From positions 60,695,170-60,759,169 of the forward strand of contig BRKX01000002.1 of NCBI GenBank assembly GCA_026008535.1: a stretch of 64,000 nucleotides of DNA, read 5' to 3'. The notes beneath the pieces were generated by a model that saw only the letters and a list, made by a program, of their open reading frames with translations, made no database searches and had not been told where the DNA came from. Shown here in pieces: positions 46,200-59,700 of the stretch. The stretch comes from Perilla frutescens. Lineage: Eukaryota; Streptophyta; Magnoliopsida; Lamiales; Lamiaceae. Every line of letters begins with the position of its first letter. The stretch's first letter is position 1. Made by a program: the position numbers and the translations under genes.

Positions 46200-47081
46200 A
46201 TTGGAAAATTACTTGAGAAGAAGACCCGGCCGGCGGTTGTCCTTGCACTCCTTCCATTTTCCGGCGACCAAGTTCCAACAGAGACGGCGACGTGCGGTTG
46301 TTCCGAGAGAGAGAGAGAGATTATCGAAGAAGAGAGAGAGACCCGACGACTTCAACTGGTTTTTTCGATGTTTAAGTGCTTCATTCTTCAAGAATATCCA
46401 AGAAGATAGAGAAGAGAAAGGGTGGATGATTTTTGCTTCTAAATAATCGATGATAAGAGGAGAGAAGGTTGGGTGCTATATGTTCAAGATTATCGAGAGA
46501 AAGAGAGAGAGAAGGGTAGGATCGAGAGAAAGAGAGAGAATGGTGGTTGGGATGGTTGGGATAATAAAGATTTCAAAACCCTAGTCATTAATATTCTATT
46601 TTTGGGGAGTAGAATAAAACAGCTTTGTGTAAGGCTTTTCTGAAAACAAAAGTTATATAACTTTGATTTGGTGGGCCCGGCCCTTAATTGTTGCAAAAAC
46701 TAAATACACAATGTCGATATAACTTGTGAATTTTAAATCATGTTACTTTTTCCATTTAACTATTTGTTTTTGTCTATTTTAAAATTTCCCCCGAAATAAA
46801 ATAAGAATCAGAATAAATGATTATTTTAGGCAACGATATATTTCAATCATTATTGATCTAAAGTAATAATTTTCACGTTCCAACTTCGAATTAACAATTA
46901 TTTATTTTTCACGGAGAGGTTTACGAGTGTTGCAAAGACAGTGTAAGCAAGAATTGAATTGTTGGGAAAAGGGCGAGAAAACCAGACCGTTCGGAACATC
47001 GATATTTTCGCCTTTTACCCAAAATTTTGTGCGACAAGGAATAATTGATCAATTGAGTAACTGCGTTCCAAGTGGAGAGAC
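46200..47081. other. MULE edge and upstream region of MAPDA, no gene seen
   Basis: 46200-46560 is purine-rich on plus with several GAGAGA runs and a GC-richer block (CCGGCGACCAAGTTCC). Read on minus it could be the 5' UTR and promoter side of the Ulp1 gene. 46700-47081 is the likely promoter and 5' UTR of the next gene; no TATA box could be fixed. Confidence 0.45.
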
Positions 47082-49716
47082 ATGGAGTGGTGTATGTCGA
47101 TGCCCAAAATTGAACTGCACGCACATCTTAATGGCTCAATCAGAGACTCCACAGTGCTGTACGCACAGCTCTCAAATCCTCTGTTCCACTTTTTTTTACA
47201 TTTTCTGTTGATGCTGCTGAAAGATGAAATTATTTTTTGCATGTTTTTCTTTTTCCAAAATCGGAACAATTATCGTGTGCAGGGAACTTGCTAGAGAACT
47301 GGGTGAGGAGGGCGCTATAGTTTTCTCAGACGTCGAGCACGTTATTCTGAAAAGTATGGTGTGCATCTTTCTGTTTTGATCCGTTTAGTTTAGTAATATT
47401 GTCTATTTTTTTATTACTTATGAAGTCTTCAACGAATGTGGTAGCCCAATTGTCGCAAATTGAATTAGGGGCTTTTTACGAGTGAACTGTGATGTTGATT
47501 TTGTGTAATCCCTAGACCTCTTCTTGAAGCTTATTTGAGTCCTTAGGTGCCTTTAGGACTTCAAATTGTTTGGTATGCACGGATTTAGGCAATATGAACA
47601 TTGATTTTTGAGTTGAGATGTTGACCTGGAAGTGACTTGAACAGTTTGTGTGTGTTTGTGTGTGTACAGATGATCGTGCTCTGAACGAAGTGTTCAAGTT
47701 GTTTGATTTGATTCATATTATTACAACCGACCACAAAACTGTTACAAGGATAACCAAAGAGGTGAGGGCGCAGATATTTTTTGGGTGGCTGTTATCCTGA
47801 TCTCGCACTCCTATGTATTATTCATCTTCATGTCAACAGGTTATTGAGGATTTTGCTGCGGATAATGTCGTTTACCTGGAATTGAGAACGACTCCCAAGG
47901 TATACTGTATATTGCTTTAAGACATTTAATCTGATGCATGCCTGAGCAAGATAGCCTTGTTATTACAGACAAAATCATGATAGTGTTGATTTTCAGAATT
48001 TTGGCGGATCAGCAGGTTTTGTTGCTGATGTCTTGATCTTGAATTGATATTCCTAATGTGCATGGTTTGTTACACTTCTGAAATGCAGAGGAATCATTCT
48101 AAAGGTATGAGCAAGCGCTCATACATGGAAGCAGTTCTTGAGGGCATAAGATCTGTCAATTCGGTTGAGGTAGATCTTTCTGGTAAACTGAACACTGATG
48201 CTTCTGCACGTTCGCATTTTGTTGATGATTTATGCAACGGAACTGGAAGCAAGAAGATATATGTGAGGGTACTTCTAAGTATTGACCGTCGTGAGACAGC
48301 TGAAGCTGCTATGGAAACTGTAAGTTAGTCTAATATGACCAGAAGAAGCTTCAGGTTATAAACTTTTTCAGATTCTAGAGGCCTTAGTATTTGTTACCTG
48401 CTTTTGAAAGGTGGAGCTTGCTGTCAAACTTAAAGATTTTGGAGTAGTTGGAATAGATCTTTCTGGCAACCCGAATGTTGGTCAATGGTAGCTTACACTA
48501 CCTGTTGTAGTACATGATGCGCACCAACATTCTATTTCCATGGAGATGATGAATTTCTGATTCTTCCTTGTATAGGCTGACATTTTTACCAGCTTTAGAG
48601 TATGCTAAAAAGCAAGGCCTTCCAATTACCTTACATTGCGGCGAGGTGTATTTGATCTGCCCCTTCCATAATTTACATTCTCATGGCGCCAACATTGCTA
48701 TTATTCTAAGCACTTTATTCTACAACTTAGTGTTTATAGGTGCCCAATCCAGTTGAAATTCGTGCAATGCTAGATTTTCTTCCTAAGAGAATCGGACATG
48801 CTTGTTGCTTTGAAGATGAAGAGTGGAAGCTTTTGCGAAGGCTCAATATTCCAGTTAAGTTTCATATTGGCCGCACCATTCTTCTTCCTTTCTTTCTTTC
48901 ATTCTACTTCTATTCAGGAGACTTGCTGCAGTATTAATTCTCTTTTGTTTTGTAAGAGGGGTTGCTTAATATTTATTACTTCTACATGGTTTTATGCTCA
49001 TTACAAACACCCCACCCATTTTTTTATATATTTTTCCTAAAATAGTCTTTCTAAATTAACATAGATTGTCAGTGCCTGTTGCATAATGAGTGTGGCTTTT
49101 GCTCATTGATATTTCTGATGGACTGCCCTTCATTCTAACAGGTGGAGATTTGTTTGACTTCCAATATTAGAACTGAAACAATTGCTTCTGCCGATGTTCA
49201 CCACTTTGGTTAGGTTCCATAACTTTCTGATTTCTGAAAGCAATTTAGAAGTTTTATGCCAATGAGAGTTAGCTGTCTATATGATGATCGTGAATGAACT
49301 GTGATAATTTCCACGTTGATGAAAAGAAGAAAAACTTTATATTTAAAGTTTAGTTTGTAAAAGCTTCATTTTGCTTGCAGCCGATTTATACAAATCAAAC
49401 CATCCTCTAATTTTGTGCACGGATGATTGTGGGGTCTTCTCTACCAGCCTATCTGCTGAGTATGCCCTTGCCTCATCCGCATTTGGTAGGTGTATTTTGT
49501 GTGCATGTGATTCTAATACCCATAAATGATGTTAATATCTGATTTAGCACCATCACTAATGTTTCTTTTCTTCTCACTTTCTGATATGAAGGTCTTGGAA
49601 AGAGCGAGATGTATCAGCTGGCGCAGAAAGCCATAGAGTTCATTTTTGCCAGCGAGAGAGTAAAAGAAGATTTGAAGACAATATTTGCCTCAGCTCTCAC
49701 GAAACTCAATTTGTAA
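47082..49716 (+). CDS. MAPDA: N6-methyl-AMP deaminase (adenosine deaminase-like), 11 exons, 362 residues
   Basis: Exons: 47082-47158, 47283-47353, 47670-47761, 47840-47899, 48089-48319, 48411-48487, 48576-48645, 48740-48853, 49142-49208, 49381-49485, 49592-49716 (sum 1089 nt). It is a metal-dependent adenosine/AMP deaminase fold: zinc-binding HAHLNGS near the N-terminus, GIDLSGNP, HCGE (proton-transfer Glu), RIGHACC, and LCTDDCGVF with the metal-binding Asp. Plant MAPDA hydrolyses N6-methyl-AMP to IMP in the cytosol, clearing the product of m6A RNA turnover. All motifs and family length are present, so it should be active. An ATG at 47094 (MSMPK) is an alternative start close by. No signal peptide. 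Confidence 0.93.
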
Positions 49717-50795
49717 CCAGAATTTTTCACCCCATGTTTACTAGTTTCGAAAGCCATTAGTAATGTTGAACTATGTATCTCTGTTAAACTAAAAGAACTT
49801 GTTCGGCTATTAGTTCGGGATCCAAATTTAGTGTCTCTGTTGCATCAAAATGAACAGGATTTTAGGGATCAAAGGTCGTGCATTCTTCGTTATTGTTATC
49901 AACTTCTCAGTGTGACTGTGTGGTGACAGTTTACGGGCAATGAGAAAAAAAGAAAACAGGAGGAATTTGAGAATCGATTGAAGAACATTGAATACGATGG
50001 ATTTCACGTTGGTCTACCCTATGCAGTGTTCTACAAGGAAAACAATTGAAAGAGCCAGCCCATCTCACATGGAAGAATCACGACTTTTATGTCTGCATCG
50101 GTCCTCCATTGGGTCTTGTCTTGTATGTTAAATTGTTTATGTCCTATATCCTATTTCAGTTAATAATATTTTGAATTCATCCACCTATTAATTATAAGGA
50201 AAGAAAAATAATCTCACAATGGAAATGTCGAGAAAAGAAAAAAAGAAAAAGAGATTGGCAAATTATATTTATCACCGCCTTCTAGTTCGGAAAAAGAGCA
50301 TTCAAAATGCAATATATTTAGTAGTCAATTTAGTTTCCTTAAATAATCAAATTACTTTCCTCGACGGGGCACCGTAACAATCGTACACTTCATCTTCATT
50401 CACTGTAAGCAGACTAGTAGCGTTAAAGACCCCAAAACCGCCACATCCCGCAAACACAAATAACAGAAGGTAACTACATTGAAATGCAGATCACACTTCT
50501 TTGTAGATACACACACACACACACATACAATATATAAGAATATTTTCTTAATATACATACAAACTCCCTCACTAACAAGTCGATAATATATGCCTTCATA
50601 TGTTTATATGTATCGTATGTTGCAATTTATTGATTTGCAGACGGCGTTGATCGTATTGCCTTGAATTTATCGAATGCAGAACCAAGCAATCCGCATTCTC
50701 GAATCAATTTTGCCGGATCGCGGCGGTATTTATCGAAGAAATTTGTGAAAATAAAGGGAAAATATAGAGGATAGCGTGATCTGAAATCGGCGTCA
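49717..50795. other. intergenic region between MAPDA and PLA I
   Basis: Contains the MAPDA 3' UTR and PLA I promoter/5' UTR. An (AC)n run is at about 50512-50525. TTTGCAG at 50634-50640 before ACGGCG could be the acceptor of a 5' UTR intron. No other gene is seen. Confidence 0.5.
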
Positions 50796-53700
50796 ATGTC
50801 GTGGGGGCTGGGTTGGAAGCGCCCTACGGAAGTCTTCCACCTGACATTAAGTTACGGTCAGGACGCCGACACCATCGATGACGTCTCCCCGACGTCATCC
50901 TTGTCATCATCCGCATTCTCAGGCTCATCCCCCACGTCTCAGGACGCTGCTGCCGCTGCCAACGCCGGCACCGCCGCCAACGGCAACGCCACCACCAGCC
51001 CCAATCAGGATCAATTAGGGTTTAGGATTGACCTCGATTGGAACGCCGCCGACGACGACGATCAGGTGGCGTTGAAGCTGCAATCGCAGGTGATGGTCGC
51101 CTTGCCGACGCCGCAAGACACCGTGGAAATTGAGTTGACGGAGAAGACGGGAAATGGAGACCCCGAGGGTGATTTGGAGAATAATGGAGGAGAGCGAATG
51201 GACGCGGTAGCGTTAGAGATGAGGTTGGTGAAGAGGAGGGAGCCGCTGACGGGGGTTATAATGTGGAAAGCCGCGGGATCGGGGCAGCAGAATGATGGCG
51301 GAATGGGGGTCTTGGTGAAGCTAATGAGGTCGAATTTTGCCAATGAGGTTGCAGATGGGGCGGCTGTGGGGTTTGCTTGTGCCGATCATTGGCGGAATGT
51401 TTCTGTTGTCAGCCTCTGTGGCCTTGGATTAACCGTGAGTCCATTTGACCAAAACTTATAATGTTCATGCTTTCTATATTTTCTCCTATAATTCATGCAT
51501 CTCAATCCAGAATGAATTTGAGGCATAGACTGGGGTGAGGTCAACTTTCTTTTCTATTGTTTGATGAGAGTATCTGTCTTACTGCAACATATGTCACAAT
51601 GTGTAATTTTGTATTTCAGTGATTTTATCTGTAGTTCTAGCTTTTCTCAACTTATTATCTGATTGCTTTTGGAACTGCTGATGTTCGTGCTTCTTAGTTT
51701 TCAAAGTCTTTCCTGGACTTTTTAGTATTTGTGAATAGTGATTTAACATTTCCATATAATGCCTATATATATATACACACTATACATCTACTATGCTTTT
51801 GGTTACTTTCCACATGATCCTTGGCCCTTTTTTGTTTTCATTTTTTTTTTAATTTGTAAAGTTTGATTTCTTGTATCTGCTTATTGCTTCAAGTGGCCAA
51901 ATGGGCAGGTTTATATCCCTTCGATACTCATTGAATTTATGGATGTTTAAGCCTAGTTATCTCTGAGCTCAGTTTCGGATTACTTTTTCTAAGCATGTAA
52001 AGTGTCACCTCACAAGCACTTTGATGACGTAATTGCCTATATTTACTTGAGTTGCATTATGTTCAGGCATTGCCGGTCGAGATAACCCATCTTCCTCTTC
52101 TTGAGAAACTATACCTTGATAACAACAAGCTATCAGTTTTGCCACCTGAGCTTGGTGAACTGAAACACTTAAAAGTTCTTGCAGTAGACTATAACATGCT
52201 CATTTCAGTGCCTGGTAAGAGTTTGATTCTTTTCCTGGGGTTTGTTTTCCTTTATATAAGTGGATTAATGTTGGTTATCTCTGCAACTAAATCATGATGT
52301 AAAAATAAATTATAGGAGCCAGAAGCAATATAGCTTAACTAGCAGTTTGTCCTAATATTCTTTGTAATCTTTGTTGGAATGATAAGCAGTTGAATTAAGA
52401 CAGTGTGCTGGTCTTGTTGAATTGTCCCTGGAACACAACAAGCTGGTCCGCCCTATTCTTGATTTCAGGTCATTTAATTTGACATGTAACTTTGCTTTGC
52501 TTTTAGAAAAAAAAAAGCATATTTAGGCCCCTATACTTTCAAGTGCTTTTTTAATTGGGTCCCTATACTTTTAGTTGTAAGCATTGAGTCCCTATGCTAT
52601 CACTTGTTCGGTCTCTGAACTTTTGTTTGTAAAAATGAAGTCCCTGTACTTTTATTTATGTTAAAATTAGGTCGTTGCTATTGGTGCGACCCGAGGACAT
52701 AATTTTAACACAAATAAAAGTACAGTGACTCAAATTTTACACAAGAGACCTAATTTTAATATATAGGAAAGCATAGGGATTTTATTTTAACAAATAAAAA
52801 TATAGGGACCCATTTTAAAAAAATGTATCTACGGGGACCTAAATATGCATTTTTTCCATTCTTTAAGTGTATCATTTTTCTCCGATGATGTCTTTAATAT
52901 TATTCCGAAGCTTAATACTTGTCTTCAGCTCGTTGACAGGGCTATGTCAGAGTTACGTGTATTGAGACTTTTTGGAAACCCCCTTGAATTTCTTCCTGAT
53001 ATTTTGCCATTAAATGAACTTCGACACTTGTCCCTTGCAAATATTCGGATTGTGGCTGATGAGAACTTGGTAACAGTTGATGTACAGATTGAGGTATGAT
53101 GTTCAATGGTTAATAGACAGACCAAGTGAAAAGGCTCTTAAGTTGAATTCTAACTTATTTTTGTTGGTTGATTCAGATGGAAAATAGTTCGTATTTTGTT
53201 GCATCTCGGCATAAATTGAGTGCCTTTTTTTCTCTCGTATTCCGGTTTTCTTCTTGCCATCATCCTCTGTTGGCATCCGCTCTTGCAAAGATAATGCAAG
53301 ATGAGGGAAACCGTGTAGTAGTTGGAAAAGACGAAAATGCAGTGCGGCAGCTCATAAGTATGATAAGCAGTGAAAACCAGCATGTGGTATGCTTCAGTTC
53401 ATATAAAATCATGTGGTGGTTTGTGCTGATTTGTTCTACTGAAGTTTTTATTTTATTTTTGTTAGGTTGAACAAGCATGCTCTGCACTCTCAAATCTTGC
53501 TTCAGATGGTTCAGTAGCAATGCAACTTATGAAATCTGACATCATGCAACCTATTGAGAGAGTGCTGAAATCCACTGGGTCAAAAGAAGTTATCTCTGTT
53601 TTACAAGTTATGGTCAAGTTAGCTTTTACATCAGATATTGTAGCTCAGAAAATGCTGACCAAAGATATTTTGAAGTCATTGAAGCTATTGTGTGCTCACA

Positions 53701-56700
53701 AGAACCCAGAGGCAAGCTCCGCTAATGTTGTGCTTTTTTTTAAATAATCTCTTGCCAATGGTTGTGCTCACAATGAAGGTTTTTTCTCCTTTAGGTCCAA
53801 AGGCTAGCTTTGTTTGCTATTGGAAATTTGGCATTTTGTTTGGAAAACCGTCGTGCGCTTGTCACTTCAGAAAGTCTGCGGGAACTTCTTCTGCGACTAA
53901 CAGCTGCACCTGAGCCACGTGTATGTAAAGCTGCAGCCCGTGCTCTGGCAATACTAGGTAGGTTCTTGCTGGCTTTTTAATGATCTAATATAGATTGGGG
54001 CAGGGAGTCTTACATCTCTTGATTCTCTCATATTTGTCATTCTAGGGGAGAATGAGATTCTGCGCCGTGCTATTAGAGGAAGACAGGTACCCAAGCGAGG
54101 ATTGCGCATACTTACAATGGATGGTGGTGGCATGAAAGGATTGGCAACAGTGAAGATGCTAAAAGCAATTGAGAAGGGTACTGGAAAGCAGATTCATGAA
54201 CTTTTTGACCTTATTTGTGGAACATCTACAGGTGGTATGCTTGCCGTTGCCCTTGGAATAAAATCAATGACCTTGGAAAAGTGTGAAGAAATATACAAAG
54301 AACTTGGTAAGTTTTCTTATTCCACAAGGAGCCGCTTATTGTTTGGTTTCAACTATATTTTATCCTTAATATTCTCCTTCTCTCTCTCTTTCATAATTAC
54401 TCTTTATCTCATTCTTCTAGGGAAACTTGTGTTTGCTGAACCTGTTCCAAAGGAAAATGAAGCAGCAACATGGAGAGAAAAGTTGGATCAGCTCTACAAG
54501 AGCTCATCACAGAGTTTCCGTGTAGTAGTTCACGGATCTAAAGTATGTCATACTGCTCTACTCCTCTGTTCCTTTAATTTATTCAATCTTGCTATCATTA
54601 TACTCTTGGCTTATTGTTTTTCCCTTTTATTTAGAGTAATGAAAAGATACAAGGTTTGTTCCTTAACAAAAATGTTTGGTGTGTCAAAACTCTTGCACTT
54701 TTTTGTCTTTTCATTTACTTTCACTTCATTTTTAGCACCTGTTCTGGTCCTTCATTTTGCCATTTTTTTCCATAAAGAACCATCTGGAAACTTCTTGATA
54801 TTTAGGGGGTGGTTGGCAATTTTAAGGGAATGGGTATGGGTATGGGTATGGGTATGAAAGTGGAGTGGAAAGGGAATGGATATGGGTTTCATTCCCCCTG
54901 TTGGAGGGGCGTATGATTCATTCCTACTTTTGGGGAAATGGAAGTGATTGTGCGGAAATCCACAGGCCCACACCAAGCAATCCTCTTTTTTTTCATTCTC
55001 ATTCTCCACTTCCCAAACACCTTCGTACCAAGCAGCCCCCCCTTAGAATTCATCATAAAGGTCACATATTAACTTGATTTTTCTTCCAGCACAGTGCAGA
55101 TCAGTTCGAGAAGCTGCTGAAGGAGATGTGTGCTGATGAGGATGGAGATCTCCTAATAGAATCAGCCGTTAAAAAGGTTCCTAAAGTTTTTGTTGTGTCT
55201 ACTCTGGTCAGTGTTGCACCAGCTCAGCCATTTATATTTCGAAATTACCAGGTTTGGTGCTTTCCATTTTATAGATGTTAATGGTTGTTCTTCTTGTTGT
55301 CACTATGAGGGGATTCTTTCGGTTGCCTTATTCTGACATAATAAATATCTTCTGAATTTCCAGTACCCTGCTGGAACACCAGAGATTTCTTCTGCAGTTT
55401 CTGAAAACTTGACAACTGGGGGACAAGGAGTTGCAACTACTGGAGCTCAGGTTGGATATAAGAGAAATGCTTTTATTGGAAGTTGCAAGCATCTAGTATG
55501 GCAGGCTATAAGAGCATCATCTGCAGCACCATATTATTTAGATGATTTCTCTGATGGTACTTTCCTTTTTGTGCTTTCTCCGTGATATCTTTCTTGGCTA
55601 TTTTGTCTATATTATAGATGAATCTCTCAGGAAGCTTTCAATGAATTATTTATTTGAAATTTTTGTGCTATAGGTATATATCGCTGGCAAGATGGGGCAA
55701 TTGTAGCTAATAATCCTACAATTTTCGCCATACAAGAAGCACAACTTTTGTGGCCTGATTCTAAAGTTGATTGTTTAGTTTCAATTGGCTGCGGGTCTGT
55801 TCCAACAAAGGTATCAAAGGGCTCTCATATTTTGCTTCAGATTCTGATAAGGATCCCACCCCCCAAGCCCAATGTAATATCGCCTTGCTGTTTTCTCTGT
55901 AGTCATTCCCCTGATATGACTAATAGAAAGGGTTGATCAATATTGTCCTATGAGTGGGATTTTTATGATTATACTTGTGGGAATATGTTTTTAAAGGGAA
56001 GCTAATGTTAGGTAGTAGTACTCTAAACCAGATAAAGAGAATCTTAAAGTTTGAGATCAGGCCCAATGAGGCTACACAAGTTCATAATCCTCCTATCCCT
56101 TATCCATGTCTACCTCCAATCCTTCTGACTTCTTCTCACTCATCATTGCCATCACTTTAACCACTTTCCTCCTGGATCAAGAAAAGCTTGAACTCTTTTA
56201 AATAGGTGAATCCTTACTCAATCTAATTATCCAATATCATGGAATTTTGTCCTTTTCACTTTCTTTGGCCCTTTTGCCTAAAATAAGGGGAAATACTTGA
56301 TTTGCTTATCTTCAACATTAAAGGACTATGGCAGGCTTTGTTGCAATGTCAATTAGTTTCAACCATACTTAGTTCTCTGTTTTTTCTCCCCTGTTAGGTT
56401 CGCAAAGGTGGCTGGCGCTATTTGGACACTGGACAAGTGTTGATTGAGAGTGCTTGCTCTGTTGACCGTGTGGAGGAAGCCTTAAGTACATTGCTTCCTA
56501 TGCTGCCTGATGTACAATATTTTCGATTCAATCCAGGTAAAATTTTTCACAGAAGCTTTTATTGATCTTGCCTTGCTATGGTAACTGGTAAGGACAAAGG
56601 GTTGACTTGTGTTTCCCGCAAAGAAGTTGAAAAGACTTCCTCTAAATCTTTCTCGCATGAAATGAAAGCTAGTTCTCATTTTTTATCATTAAATATTGGA

Positions 56701-59700
56701 TTACAATCTTGCAATCAAAATATTAGTCCATCTTGTCTGGTGACTAAAACAAAATGCATAATTATTGGAGTTCACTGCAAATTAGATCTACAGTGATTCA
56801 GGAAGAATCTATCATGAATTAAACCCAGTTTATTATAAAATAGTTTGCAACAACCAGTTGCGACTTCGCCAATATAAAGTCGGGAGGGGGGGTACATGGA
56901 TAGATTGGTGCAAAAGAGTTTTGGATAGAAAGATAAAAGAGAAATAAAATATGCTAGGGATAGAAAACTAGAAACAAGGGTTCCTGATTTGTTTCATGTA
57001 CTTCTAATGCTGATATCACTTTTTTAGTACTCGCAAAACTTTGTATGAATTATTTGAGGGGAAAATGCAGGAAGTATTTTAATACACGATCTGACATAGC
57101 CTTTTGTTTCATACATGTATATAGGTGGTAAAAGGAAAATATATTGAATTAACTTGAACGCATTATTTCTGGGGGTTATGGATACCATTCTTCCTTTTGA
57201 TGTTCGAAATCTCTGAGGCTAGCTCATATATTATTTACACGTGTAGGCTCCTGTTACTTGTTTAATACTTATCCCTAAAGTATGATTGCTTTTTATAGTT
57301 GATGAACGTTGTGATATGGAACTCGATGAAACGGATCCGGCGATCTGGTTAAAGTTAGAGGGTGCTACAGATGAATACATTAACAATAATTATGTTGCAT
57401 TCAAGAATCTTGCTGAAAGATTGCTCGAGAGTACTCTTGATGAGAAAGTCTCAGATAGTGTGAAGTCTCAGCAGATTTTCAGAGCAAAGGGTACTATTCT
57501 CCTTTTAACACTGAATCATTCTTTGGTTTCTTCCTTCGACTTCTGAACTCTTTCTATAAATGATAGAGTTGGTTTTTTGTATGTGATAGTGTCAAATGAG
57601 AACACTGCCTCTTTGGGCTGGAGACGTGGTGTACTTCTTATAGAGGCTTCCAATAGTCCAGATTCTGGAAGAGTTTTTCACCATGCACGCACACTTGAGA
57701 CATTTTGTGCTAGTAATGGGATAAGATTATCCCTTGCCAATGGGGCATCTGGGACTATGAAGGCAGCTCCAGGATCTGCACTTCCAACTCCATTTACATC
57801 ACCTTTATTTACTGGAAGCTTCTCATCAAGTCCCCTAATTTACAGTCCCGACATTGGTTCCCAGCGGGGTGGTAGAATTGATTTAGTCCCACCTTTGAGT
57901 TTGGACGGACTCCATTCTGCAAAATCAGCTGCTTCACCCCCTGAGTCTCCCCCTAAGAGAAGGCAGCTTGCCATACCTATTCTATCCTTGCATGAGAAAA
58001 TACAAAATTCACCACAGGTTGGAGTAGTTCATTTGGCACTGCAAAATGACACAAGAGGCTCCATTTTATGGTATATTTTATATCCCATCATTGATTCTTT
58101 ATATCAGGGTCTCATCTTGTTGGTTTCATTATTAAGTTCTTATTTAATTTTTGATTTAGTTGGCAGAATGATGTATTCGTGGTAGCAGAACCAGGAGAAC
58201 TAGCAGAGAAGTTTCTGCAGAATGTGAAATACAGCTTGTTATCGATGATGAAGGGCAGGAAGAGGAATTATGCATCGGTAATTAGCAACATCTCAACTGT
58301 CGCTGATCTTGTTTCTTGCAGGCCATACTTCCAGATTGGAGGTGTGGTCCACAGATATATAGGACGCCAAACGCAGGTATCTGTCCACTATTTGTGTGTA
58401 CTGAAAAAATATTGAATTTGCACAAGTTGGATTAAAAGTGTTGATATATTTGGTATGATATTCTGAAGGTCATGGAAGATGATCAAGAAATTGGTGCTTA
58501 TATGTTCCGTAGAACTGTTCCTTCAATGCACTTGACACCAGAAGATGTCCGTTGTATGGTATGTGCACAGATCTTGTCTATTCCGGTAGCATAATAATAC
58601 AGCTAACTAATGAGTAATGAGTAATTGAAATTTAGTTGTTTATCTAGGCTGCCATTGCTAATGGGAAGATGATAAAACAGAGTAAGATACTTGTTTACAT
58701 GATGATGCTCTTCTTGATTTATTCTCTAATTCGCCGTAATTTGAAGAATCCAGAGAACAGGTATTTGACAATTGAGTCCTGTTTGGTTTCATCGTCTGAT
58801 GGAAACTTATGAGCTCTTTGAGAAAACTTATGAGATGTTTGATCACTTAGTTGTCAAATTTTCCTTGGCAATTTGTTCTTAAAAAAAATCTTATATGATC
58901 CCAAAATGCTATTTATAAAAATAAGGGACTACATTTTTTCCGGGGAAAGATTTTATTTCTCAACACATCCTTAATTTTAATAATTTTAATTTCAAGTATG
59001 TTATTAGTAATGTCTTAAAAGTTCTATTATCCAAAAACTCCCTATAAGATGTGATGTCTTATTAGTTCTAAATATGTGTTATAAGATCCAAGAGTTTATC
59101 AGTTCTTTTAGATAAGCTTTAGTCAAACACCTTCTTAGTTGATGTTCTAGAATAGACTTATATTTGGCTGAATGTTGAAGATAATTGATGTCCTCATCAA
59201 CAAAATGTGTGAGATGCTGTACCGTTGTTATCAAGTGCACCTCGAATGGTTACCCAAAGCACCAAATTGGTGCAATTTCTGCACCAGTATGTTGGCTTTA
59301 GGAACTGTATGTGTATGCCTCTGGGTTATTATCCTGACTTTATGTTCAGATAGTTTTTTCTGTCCTGGTAACTCCCTTCTCCTGACTACTACTTTTCTTG
59401 GAAGATGCTTTTTGTTTATGGGTCCCGTTGCTTAACCTTTGTATTATCTTATTTTCTTACTTCGTTATAATTTGGGCTGGTAATTCATTTTGATTACTCG
59501 CTCTCTTATTTCTTTGATTGTGTCCTCTGAAAGAAGCCTATTTTGGAGGCAGTTCTGCTGTTGCTGGATTCGTATATGTAAACATATTGTTGACATTGAT
59601 TTCTATATATTGCAGGTTGGATCATGGAGGGACAGGATTATAATCCTCACAGGAATATATGGACCTACGCGAGCTTTGACCAAAGCATTCCTAGATTCTG

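Larger units (their letters stand above)
38950..46200. mobile_element. Ulp1-carrying Mutator-like element (Kaonashi-like), approximate limits
   Basis: Seen: a SWIM zinc-finger transposase remnant on plus converges on a DUF1985-Ulp1 protease pseudogene on minus, the 3' ends about 150 bp apart, between long repeat-rich flanks dominated by TCGATTAAT words. Known: MULEs of the Kaonashi group carry ULP-like protease genes next to mudrA-type transposase. Inferred: this is one decayed element. I could not find terminal inverted repeats or a 9-bp target duplication, so the ends are approximate, and the MURA catalytic core is absent. Confidence 0.65.

Noticed and set aside
38950..46560. Terminal inverted repeats for the Ulp1-MULE
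   Set aside because: Both flanks were compared in reverse complement. Only scattered words match, so no TIR or TSD is claimed.
51062..51343. 93-residue minus frame antisense to PLA I exon 1
   Set aside because: Shadow of a GC-rich coding exon. No independent signals.
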